NCBI GenBank assembly: GCA_031546715.1
Contig: JAVBKA010000113.1
Span: 1 to 18,775, forward strand
Source of the DNA: JAVBKA01 sp031546715
Lineage (GTDB): Bacteria; Bacillota; Clostridia; Oscillospirales; UBA929
Length of the DNA stretch: 18,775 bases
Direction of reading: 5' to 3'
Under the pieces are notes generated by a model. It ran no database searches. It worked only from the letters and a program-made list of their open reading frames with translations, and was not told where the DNA came from. Below are positions 6,430-12,128 of the stretch, in pieces (positions within the stretch are counted from its first letter, which is position 1; each line of letters begins with the position of its first letter). Position numbers and translations under genes: made by a program.

Positions 6430-7311
6430 ATGCCAGACGCAAAACCACAAGCAACCAAAAGCCTGACCCAGAGAGCCACGGAAGGAATCCAGTCAATCGT
6501 TAGCAACAATCAGCTAAAGCCACTTCTGGACACCATGTCAAAGTTCCACGCATACAGTCTGAACAACAACGTCCTCATCCACTCGCAAAATCCTAATGCA
6601 AACAACTTAGCAAATTTCAATTCTTGGAAACAGCAAGACAGGCAAATCAAGGCAGGCGAGAAGAGCATAGAAATTATCGGTTTCTCGGAAAAAGAGGTTC
6701 AATCAGAAGTTCTGAAATATGATGCTCAAGGAAACGCACAGTTAGACCAGTCCGGTAAGCACATTAGTGAAACGGTCATAAAAAAGATTCCTGTTTATGA
6801 AACGTTCCGAGTTTTCGACGTTTCACAGACATTGGGAAAAGAACCTGCTAAAATACCGGTTTATGAGCAATCTCCAAAACTGGCTGAAACCGTCAATAAG
6901 TCGCTTCCAGATGTGACGAAATTCAACACTCCTGAGCAAAAGCTTGTTGCTGAAAGTGTAGCATACACAGTGTCCAAGCACTTCGGCGTAGATACTTCAA
7001 AAATGGATCTGCCCAATGTAGCAGCCTTGTCCTCAAACAAAGATTTCAAAGAATTGTATAGTACGCTTAATAAGATTCACTCTCAAGCTCACGATTTAAT
7101 CTGGCGTATAGACGGCAAATTAAAGGAATTGCAGATTACACCAACGATGCAGCCTCTCCAAGCAGTACAGCAAACGGCAGCCGTTCCTGAGAAGCCTTCT
7201 ATTAAAGCTAGGACTAATGAAGCCACGGCAGAGGCGGCCAAACGCAATGGTCAAGTACACGAGGAAAAGCAAAATTCCAAAGCTAAAACTAATGATAGGG
7301 GTATAGAATAA
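6430..7311 (+). CDS. ArdC-like antirestriction/ssDNA-binding protein, apparently without its metalloprotease core
   Basis: I start at ATG 6430, since the GAGAGGAGAA ribosome site is located between it and the ATG at 6412. Residues about 12-132 resemble the N-terminal ssDNA-binding domain of ArdC/LtrC-type proteins: FHAYSLNNNVLIHSQNP, FNSWKQQDRQIKAGEKSIEI and FRVFDVSQT. Residues about 172-235 resemble the C-terminal part of these proteins (AESVAYTVSKHFGVDTS). In relatives as I remember them, a zinc peptidase segment with an HExxH motif lies between these parts. Here only about 40 residues separate them and no HExxH is present. A charged, Ala/Lys-rich tail follows. ArdC proteins protect incoming single-stranded DNA from host restriction. 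This version may bind DNA without proteolysis. The end abuts the next start. Confidence 0.7.
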   Translation: MPDAKPQATKSLTQRATEGIQSIVSNNQLKPLLDTMSKFHAYSLNNNVLIHSQNPNANNLANFNSWKQQDRQIKAGEKSIEIIGFSEKEVQSEVLKYDAQGNAQLDQSGKHISETVIKKIPVYETFRVFDVSQTLGKEPAKIPVYEQSPKLAETVNKSLPDVTKFNTPEQKLVAESVAYTVSKHFGVDTSKMDLPNVAALSSNKDFKELYSTLNKIHSQAHDLIWRIDGKLKELQITPTMQPLQAVQQTAAVPEKPSIKARTNEATAEAAKRNGQVHEEKQNSKAKTNDRGIE

Positions 7312-7545
7312 ATGTTTACATTTGAAGAACTCAATTTATTAATGCTATATAGAAACGACTGCTCAACAAAAGCTTCTGTTATCAACGCAATGCAGGATAG
7401 CTTAGACCTTGTTGACGATATGGACATTTTTGAGGCGGTGGAGCGGTTTATTGAAAAATTGCAGCAAATGGACGATTTTGATATCGCATCAATTGATTTC
7501 TCTGATGTTCATGCAATCGTTGATGGCGGAGCGGAAGAAGCCTAA
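7312..7545 (+). CDS. TTRAP-like (transposon-transfer assisting protein family) small protein
   Basis: The ATG follows the stop codon of the ArdC-like gene directly, with a GATAGGGG ribosome site inside that gene's end. The 77-residue protein is acidic and helical: MFTFEELNLLMLYRNDCSTK, then DDMDIFEAVERFIEKLQQMD and an acidic tail. The opening F-E-E-L/I-N-L-L-x-x-Y pattern and the alanine/leucine helix before KLQQM match the small TTRAP (PF14203) proteins of Tn1549-type elements as I remember them. Its mechanism is unknown. It is the last gene of the transfer-module operon. A weak hairpin (AGACGT/ACGTCT, 7550-7565) follows without a T run. Confidence 0.6.
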   Translation: MFTFEELNLLMLYRNDCSTKASVINAMQDSLDLVDDMDIFEAVERFIEKLQQMDDFDIASIDFSDVHAIVDGGAEEA

Positions 7546-7596
7546 ATTTAGACGTTTGGACGTCTTAATGTCTGAAAGTCTTGCGTATGGCTGGAA

Positions 7597-7642
7597 CTGT
7601 GGAATTGTGGAAAAACCCGTAGATTTTACCACAATACCACAG
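7597..7642. repeat. 14-bp inverted repeat upstream of the antitoxin RNA promoter
   Basis: CTGTGGAATTGTGG (7597-7610) and CCACAATACCACAG (7629-7642) are inverted copies with one mismatch, separated by 18 bases. Each arm also contains two TGTGG-type half sites. There is no T run, so it is not a normal terminator. It could be a protein-binding site or a DNA-processing hairpin. The flanking bases 7546-7596 and 7643-7707 show no gene. Confidence 0.55.
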
Positions 7643-7707
7643 ACGGCTGCTGCACGGGAGGTACCGCATTGTTGTTTTGTTTGTTGGTGGAAATATTGAC
7701 GTTTTTG

Positions 7708-7736
7708 TTGACTTTTTCGTAGCAATCCTATATAAT
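7708..7736 (+). promoter_or_regulatory. Promoter of the type III toxin-antitoxin locus
   Basis: TTGACT (7708-7713), exactly 17 bases, and a perfect TATAAT (7731-7736) form one of the best sigma-A promoters in the window. The expected transcript start is about 7743. It drives the repeat RNA and, by partial readthrough, the toxin gene. Confidence 0.85.
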
Positions 7737-7759
7737 AACAATGTAGAATAACTCTACAG

Positions 7760-7851
7760 GTAAATACTGTTCGCTAACCGAAAGCGACTCAAAAATATTC
7801 GGTTTGTAAATACCGTTCGCTAGCCGATGGCGACTCAAAAATGCTCGGTAT
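7760..7851 (+). repeat. Two tandem 46-nt antitoxin repeats
   Basis: Unit 1 is 7760-7805 and unit 2 is 7806-7851; 39 of 46 positions agree. Conserved blocks are GTAAATAC, GTTCGCTA, GCGACTCAAAAAT and TCGGT. A partial third unit starts at 7852. The small number of long repeats is what I recall for the CptIN subfamily. Confidence 0.9.
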
Positions 7852-7857
7852 GTAAAT

Positions 7858-7892
7858 GTTAGCCCTGTCGAAAGATAGGGCTAACTTGTTTT
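7858..7892 (+). terminator. Attenuating terminator between antitoxin RNA and toxin gene
   Basis: GTTAGCCCTGTC (7858-7869) pairs with GATAGGGCTAAC (7874-7885) over 12 bp with one G-U pair. The loop is a GAAA tetraloop, followed by TTGTTTT. In type III systems a terminator here keeps the antitoxin RNA in excess of toxin mRNA. Confidence 0.92.
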
Positions 7893-7904
7893 AGGAGTGA
7901 TTTC

Positions 7905-8528
7905 TTGGAGTTTAAGCAGGGTTTTGTTTATCACATTAGTAATGAGTATTTTGAGTTGGTCAATGATCCATACTTAATGCAGAATAAGGAAAATGGTAAC
8001 CTAAGACCTACATATTTTTGTATGAAAGATGATCTTACGTCATTATTATGGGTTGTTCCAATGAGTACACGCATTGAAAAGTACCAAGCTATTGCAAATA
8101 AGCAAATAGAAAAACATGGTAGCTCAATTACTATTGTAATAGGAGATTATGTTGGCAGAAAAAATGCATTTTTGTTACAGAATCTGTTCCCTATTACTGA
8201 AAAATATCTGCATCATGTTCATACAATTAATGGAGCGCAAGTGCCTGTTAGCTACAAAACGCGACAGGAGATTGCAACTAAAATGAAAAGAATTTTGTTG
8301 TTACATGAGAAAGGAACGAAACTGATATTTCCTGACATAAAGCGCCTAAAAATGCTTATGTTATCTGAGTTAGCTGAAATGTCTATTGTAAATCCCCAGA
8401 GTTCATTGCTAAATTCACGACAGTCCATAATTGCACAAATTGCTGAAGCAAAAGAGGAGTCGCTTAAACGAGCATCAAACAGAGCAGATACCCAACCTCC
8501 AAAGAAAAGTAGAGAATTAACCGACTAA
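7905..8528 (+). CDS. cptN: CptN/ToxN/AbiQ-superfamily endoribonuclease toxin (type III TA)
   Basis: The TTG at 7905 is 7 bases after AGGAG (7893-7897) and gives MEFKQGFVYHISNEYF at the start. The next visible phrases are RPTYFCM, LLWVVPMSTRIEKY, IVIGDYVGRKNAFLLQNLFP and VPVSYKT. Together they fit the compact fold of type III toxins and, from memory, closely resemble CptN proteins of gut Clostridia. The segment VPMSTRIEKYQ probably holds the Ser/Thr and basic residues of the active site. The toxin cuts cellular RNA when free of its RNA antitoxin; relatives cause phage abortive infection or plasmid stabilisation. At 207 residues it is somewhat longer than typical relatives, through a charged C-terminal extension after about residue 160. 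The upstream repeats, terminator and spacing strongly support the call. Confidence 0.87.
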   Translation: MEFKQGFVYHISNEYFELVNDPYLMQNKENGNLRPTYFCMKDDLTSLLWVVPMSTRIEKYQAIANKQIEKHGSSITIVIGDYVGRKNAFLLQNLFPITEKYLHHVHTINGAQVPVSYKTRQEIATKMKRILLLHEKGTKLIFPDIKRLKMLMLSELAEMSIVNPQSSLLNSRQSIIAQIAEAKEESLKRASNRADTQPPKKSRELTD

Positions 8529-8541
8529 TTTCAACAATACT

Positions 8542-8570
8542 TTGACTTTTCACGTTAAGGGGTGTAAAAT
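8542..8570 (+). promoter_or_regulatory. Promoter of the SLH protein gene
   Basis: TTGACT (8542-8547), 17 bases and TAAAAT (8565-8570) lie 58 bases before the start at 8629. This gives the exported proteins their own transcript after the toxin gene. Confidence 0.75.
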
Positions 8571-8628
8571 ACTAACCAAATAATAGAAATACAAAGACAT
8601 CATTATTGAGAACACAAGGAGGCTACTC

Positions 8629-9885
8629 ATGAAAACAAAACGCATAATTTCACTAGCAACATCTCTCATTCTATTACTCACTATGCTACCGATGAGCGCA
8701 CACGCCGCTTCTGACGATGCGCCGAATCTGAACACAGCAAGCGCATGGGCACCAGTAAACATAAATATGGCATATCAAGCAGGGTTTGTACAAGCGGATT
8801 TACTTGACAATTACACTGCACCGATTACACGCATGGAGGCAGTTAAGCTGTGTCTAAATTATGCAGTATATGCTACAGGCAAGACTGCGGATAAGTTGCT
8901 TTCTGAACGCATGCTTGAGCGTAATCCAACACGATTTACCGATACATCTGACCCTGACATATTGGCGGCGGCAGCGTTGGGAATTACTGCTGGAGTGACC
9001 TTAACAGAGTTTGGTGTAAACCATACCTACACAAGAGAGCAGTCCGCAACATTGCTTCGCAACACATGCAGGATGCTGGGATATGTGGTGACAGAATTAC
9101 CAACTGCCACGTGGGCAGACATGAATGCGGTTCACTCATACGCCTATGAAGCTGTAAATTTTGTAACCATAGAGAAAATTATGAATGGGTATGCGGGAGA
9201 ATTCAGCCCCTTGGATACTTATTCTCGTGAAATGGCTATTACGTGTTTTGTAAATATGATGAAACGTACAGAAGTCAAGTCTAATGAGCCAACATATGAC
9301 GTGACCACATTTGAGCCATCAAAAGAGGTTAAGGCATATGAACATGATGGTTATGTGAGCAGTAACGCACATTACATTGATCATGACGTTTCTTATAATA
9401 TGATGAAACCGATTTTAGAAAATATTCGTATTTATATTGTAGATGGACAGTATTGGATGGATATAGACTATCCTGCGTTGCCTAATGGTTATCAATGGGG
9501 GTTAGATGTTTCTTTTTACTTGACAGAAAATGAAGAAACAGTAAAGACTAAGAACTACTTTGTTACACAGATGCAGAAATACCTTTTGGTCGATGGAGTT
9601 GAAGTGCGTGTATTTAACAATTTGCCATCTAGTGGAAAGGTTAGTATACCAATTGAGGGATTTAGCAATATTGATACAACAACTTCAAGCGTCGAAGTAA
9701 GCGTACGAGCCTCGATTGAAAGTACAAATTGGACTGAGCGGCATCATGAACAATCGGACTGCATATTTGAATTAAATAGTTGGCAAATAATTGGTGCTGA
9801 GCTCTCATATAAGCATTTGAGACCCGCTGTCCCGATTGCATATGATCACTTTAAAGTGTTTGATTTTGCGCATAAAGTAGAGTAA
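8629..9885 (+). CDS. Exported protein with N-terminal SLH-like modules
   Basis: AAGGAGG precedes the ATG. Residues 1-26 are a signal peptide (MKTKR, hydrophobic core, cleavage after SAHA). Three SLH-like modules follow at about 41-82, 102-150 and 161-211: each has an Ala-rich helix (MAYQAGFVQ, ILAAAALGITAGV, YEAVNFVTIEKIMNGY), and the TRMEAVKL, TREQSATLL and SREMAITCF helices match the TR-xx-A pattern. SLH triplets bind secondary cell-wall polymers and hold proteins on the surface. Residues about 215-418 form an unrecognised beta-rich domain with no membrane helix or sorting motif. The gene stands between the toxin-antitoxin locus and a second exported protein gene. It may be a surface partner of the Tad system downstream, but that is inference. 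Confidence 0.85.
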   Translation: MKTKRIISLATSLILLLTMLPMSAHAASDDAPNLNTASAWAPVNINMAYQAGFVQADLLDNYTAPITRMEAVKLCLNYAVYATGKTADKLLSERMLERNPTRFTDTSDPDILAAAALGITAGVTLTEFGVNHTYTREQSATLLRNTCRMLGYVVTELPTATWADMNAVHSYAYEAVNFVTIEKIMNGYAGEFSPLDTYSREMAITCFVNMMKRTEVKSNEPTYDVTTFEPSKEVKAYEHDGYVSSNAHYIDHDVSYNMMKPILENIRIYIVDGQYWMDIDYPALPNGYQWGLDVSFYLTENEETVKTKNYFVTQMQKYLLVDGVEVRVFNNLPSSGKVSIPIEGFSNIDTTTSSVEVSVRASIESTNWTERHHEQSDCIFELNSWQIIGAELSYKHLRPAVPIAYDHFKVFDFAHKVE

Positions 9886-9905
9886 GACACAAAAAACATT
9901 ATTGG

Positions 9906-9934
9906 AAAGAACAGTGAAAGCTGTTCTTTTTTTT
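9906..9934 (+). terminator. Rho-independent terminator after the SLH gene
   Basis: AAAGAACAG (9906-9914) and CTGTTCTTT (9921-9929) form a 9-bp stem with a TGAAAG loop, running into a stretch of eight T (9927-9934). Confidence 0.9.
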
Positions 9935-9957
9935 GTAAAAAACAGGGGGAAATAACC

Positions 9958-10344
9958 ATGAAACAAAAAATTCCGGCAATGCTAGCCACACTTTTGGTTA
10001 GCATTACATTTTTTCTTGCTACAGGTGCATCGCATACTGCCGAAGCATATTGGGAGTATAGAGTTTTTACAGATCACTTATGCAACACAAGATATATATC
10101 TTATGATTCAAGGGGTAACCAAACAGGAATGTATTATTCGGCAGGTTCATCGCATAATCCAACGATATATATCAGTTCGGATGGTTATGCTGGGAATATT
10201 GGTGTTGATGGGTCGGGCTGGAATGATTCGCCCGTTACTGGGACAATTGCTGGCAAAACCGTCACTTTGTCCACCACATTTCACGCTAACTACCGAGGAA
10301 CACTCAGCAAATGGGTAGAACCGCCCCCGCCCCCCCCGGGATAA
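9958..10344 (+). CDS. Exported protein, N-terminal part before an in-frame stop
   Basis: AGGGGGAAA precedes the ATG. The product has a signal peptide (residues about 1-30, cleavage near TAEA), a domain of about 90 residues rich in Tyr, Ser and Gly, and a polyproline end coded by a run of eight C followed by GGG (10330-10340). TAA at 10342-10344 stops it at 128 residues. The same frame then continues open for nearly 300 codons with a sensible exported-domain sequence, so this is the N-terminal part of a longer protein that is either broken or misread at the homopolymer. The function is unknown; the polyproline looks like a linker between surface domains. Confidence 0.7.
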   Translation: MKQKIPAMLATLLVSITFFLATGASHTAEAYWEYRVFTDHLCNTRYISYDSRGNQTGMYYSAGSSHNPTIYISSDGYAGNIGVDGSGWNDSPVTGTIAGKTVTLSTTFHANYRGTLSKWVEPPPPPPG

Positions 10345-10404
10345 TTTAATGTAAACAGCATATCGCCATCTAGCTATCAGCGTAACAGCCCAGCAACTGC
10401 GTAT

Positions 10405-11229
10405 GTGTCGGTCACAAACACAGGCGGTCAGAGCAAAAGCGGCACAGTATACTTTTACGACCCTCAACGCACTCAAAGCAGATACATTTCGTTATCGCCT
10501 GGTCAAAGTACTACATTGACATTTATATTTCTTGCGCCCGGAAGCGGAAGCTTTACGCTGAGGGCGTCAGCAGATAACTCAATATCTCAGGGTTGCTCGG
10601 TTACTGGCACACCATACACGCCGCCTCCAGACAATGCAAACGGAGACACCATTACATGGAGTGAGACAGCGACACATCAGCCCACATATGACGGCATACC
10701 ATACACATGTAACCATGCGTTTACATATAAGGCGGTAGTTACGCCATCGCTGACTCTTACGCCATCCACGCTCAAGAGTGGCTACGGCTTTGAAGTTGAC
10801 GCACGTGGAAGTATCGTCATAACTCAAATTGCACACGGGGGCGACTGTACCAATTGGACAAGCCGTACTAATACTATTGCGCCAACACCACCGACCACTG
10901 CACAGATTAAAGTCGGTTGGACTGTAAATATGACCATGAAAGACAAGAGCGTTAAGACGCAGCCTGCGACTATAACATTAAGTAGAAAATCTACCACCGC
11001 CACTCTTTATACATGGGAAGCTGCACAGAATCCAATCAGTGAGCTGAAGCTAAGGAAAATCTATACCAATGTAGAGCTTACCGGTACTAAAACTAATCCA
11101 AAACAGCACAACGTCACGCTGGCTCTTACCGGAGGCGGTATCAGCTCACGCAGTCTTGGATTTGATAAGTTGCTGGTGAAGCAGATTACGATTAATGGTG
11201 ACATGTATGAGGATGATCATACTGGATAG
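10405..11229 (+). CDS. C-terminal part of the interrupted exported protein (CARDB-like beta domains)
   Basis: This frame is continuous with the one starting at 9958; only the TAA at 10342 separates them, and the open frame begins at 10345 (FNVNSISPSSYQRNSPATAY). The GTG at 10405 is merely the first possible start and has no ribosome site. The first 90 residues look like a CARDB/Ig-type beta sandwich (VSVTNTGGQSKSGTVYFYD, PGQSTTLTF, GSFTLRASAD). A PPPDN linker follows, then a Thr/Ser-rich beta domain with several cysteines to the end. There is no LPxTG motif or C-terminal membrane helix. I infer a surface or secreted adhesin-like protein; without repair or readthrough of the stop it would not be exported, as the signal peptide is on the other part. 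Confidence 0.6.
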   Translation: MSVTNTGGQSKSGTVYFYDPQRTQSRYISLSPGQSTTLTFIFLAPGSGSFTLRASADNSISQGCSVTGTPYTPPPDNANGDTITWSETATHQPTYDGIPYTCNHAFTYKAVVTPSLTLTPSTLKSGYGFEVDARGSIVITQIAHGGDCTNWTSRTNTIAPTPPTTAQIKVGWTVNMTMKDKSVKTQPATITLSRKSTTATLYTWEAAQNPISELKLRKIYTNVELTGTKTNPKQHNVTLALTGGGISSRSLGFDKLLVKQITINGDMYEDDHTG

Positions 11230-11234
11230 CTTGC

Positions 11235-11265
11235 AGATAAGAGGCGCGCTTGCCGCCTCTTATCT
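11235..11265 (+). terminator. Terminator hairpin after the exported protein
   Basis: AGATAAGAGGCG (11235-11246) and CGCCTCTTATCT (11254-11265) form a perfect 12-bp stem around a 7-base loop. The tail is only moderately T-rich (GTTTGTGATTTT). Confidence 0.75.
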
Positions 11266-11275
11266 GTTTGTGATT

Positions 11276-11304
11276 TTGACAAACATGAGGAGGTGATGTA
11301 TAAT
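11276..11304 (+). promoter_or_regulatory. Perfect-consensus sigma-A promoter
   Basis: TTGACA (11276-11281), exactly 17 bases and TATAAT (11299-11304) match the consensus in all 12 positions. The spacer contains a perfect AGGAGGTGAT ribosome site. The expected transcript start, about 11311, lies just inside the small frame at 11306. The promoter should serve the gene at 11470 and perhaps the tad operon. Confidence 0.65.
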
Positions 11305-11305
11305 T

Positions 11306-11443
11306 GTGAAGAAACTATGGGTGCAGATAAAAGAATGGTTCGATCTTGATTCTTCATTCCCGAATGTTGAAGGACCAATAAAGATAATACTTATTTTTGT
11401 GCTGATAACATTAATTTTTCAATTAATAACATTCTTTACGTGA
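11306..11443 (+). CDS. 45-residue single-pass membrane protein
   Basis: GTG 11306 follows the perfect ribosome site AGGAGGTGAT (11288-11297) at 8 bases and opens a 45-codon frame ending at TGA 11441-11443. The product has a basic, amphipathic start (KKLWVQIKEWFDLD) and a C-terminal membrane helix from about residue 25 (IKIILIFVLITLIFQLITFF). No family is recognised. The consensus promoter overlapping its ribosome site would begin transcripts inside the frame, so if that promoter is used, this gene needs a transcript from further upstream. Spacing from the ribosome site is a little long. Confidence 0.5.
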   Translation: MKKLWVQIKEWFDLDSSFPNVEGPIKIILIFVLITLIFQLITFFT

Positions 11444-11469
11444 AGGTTGTTGTTTAGGGGTGACAGAGT

Positions 11470-12063
11470 ATGGGCAAGTTAAAGGTTGATAGTAAAAGTA
11501 TTTGGATGATGCATAGACCTTTTGTATATATGTTTATCATATATATTATTGCTTTCACTTATTCCCGTTTAAATAATAATTACATTTCAAAGCTAATGTT
11601 TTATGGATACACAGCGATATTTATTTTTTACATGATTTCAATAATTGCTGCTAAGAAAAATTTTATTCCCCATAGCCTAGGATCATTTTATTATCAAAAA
11701 CACCCTTTTTATCAATGTCGACAAATATATCAAGTAAAACAAAAGAAACCGCAGTTGAATTGTCAAGAGATTATTGAAGCATTTGAAACTGGAGGTATGA
11801 TTGATGACTTGGAAGCGGGCTTGTACAAAACAATTACTCATAAAGTGGTTCTATTAAAATTGAAAAAAAACGATAGTATTAGCGGAATAAATAAATTACC
11901 TAAGCCGATTTATTTGAGTAGCTTAGACGTAGTAAGAAAACAGTTAATTGGAAAAAGCTGTTGCGACTGTGTTAACACAGTGTGTAAGTATAATGACCCC
12001 AAAAAACTTACAAATCTGAAGCGCAAAAAAGAGTTCTTTTTTGTAACCTTTGAGAAACTATGA
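11470..12063 (+). CDS. Two-helix membrane protein of unknown function
   Basis: AGGGGTGA precedes the ATG by 7-8 bases. The 197-residue protein has two predicted membrane helices close to the N terminus (about residues 17-32 and 41-60), then a basic cytoplasmic or surface domain of about 130 residues. That domain includes a cysteine cluster (CCDCVNTVCKY near residue 160) and ends in basic residues. It is AT-rich compared with the tad genes. Its position before the tad operon makes it a candidate accessory protein, but I recognise no family. Confidence 0.7.
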   Translation: MGKLKVDSKSIWMMHRPFVYMFIIYIIAFTYSRLNNNYISKLMFYGYTAIFIFYMISIIAAKKNFIPHSLGSFYYQKHPFYQCRQIYQVKQKKPQLNCQEIIEAFETGGMIDDLEAGLYKTITHKVVLLKLKKNDSISGINKLPKPIYLSSLDVVRKQLIGKSCCDCVNTVCKYNDPKKLTNLKRKKEFFFVTFEKL

Positions 12064-12077
12064 ATTCAACGCAAAAC

Positions 12078-12103
12078 AAAGCGGAGGAGCAATCCTCCGC
12101 TTT
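12078..12103 (+). terminator. Attenuator-like hairpin ahead of the tad operon
   Basis: AAAGCGGAGGA (12078-12088) and TCCTCCGCTTT (12093-12103) form a perfect 11-bp stem with a GCAA tetraloop and a weak T-rich tail. The 3' half can alternatively pair with the ribosome site of the next gene: CAATCCTCC (12090-12098) is the exact complement of GGAGGATTG (12116-12124). It may act as a terminator, a processing signal or a switch of translation. Confidence 0.65.
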
Positions 12104-12128
12104 ATCTATGCAGAAGGAGGATTGAGAA

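Larger units (their letters stand above)
7743..7892 (+). ncRNA. cptI: CptI-like antitoxin RNA of a type III toxin-antitoxin system
   Basis: The transcript predicted from the strong promoter opens with a small hairpin (TGTAGA/TCTACA, 7742-7758). Two 46-nt tandem repeats follow, starting at 7760 and 7806, then a partial third (GTAAATG at 7852), then a terminator. Each repeat can form an H-type pseudoknot. In repeat 1 the stem CGCT/AGCG encloses the loop AACCGAA, and that loop is complementary over 7 bases to the downstream TTCGGTT. Repeat 2 retains the stem with a G-U pair and a CCGA/TCGG pairing. In type III systems the toxin cleaves the precursor into single repeats, and each repeat folds and inhibits a toxin molecule. 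A-rich stretches (GTAAATA at the repeat borders, CAAAAAT within) are candidate cut sites. The RNA and its processing are inferred; the layout is seen. Confidence 0.82.

Noticed and set aside
7409..7699. 96-codon plus-strand frame over the TTRAP-like gene and the gap
   Set aside because: It overlaps the better-supported gene at 7312 in another frame, has no ribosome site, and its sequence has no protein-like pattern.
7760..7851. Tandem repeats as a minimal CRISPR array
   Set aside because: The 46-nt units are contiguous without spacers, have pseudoknot pairing, and sit between a promoter, a terminator and a ToxN-like gene.
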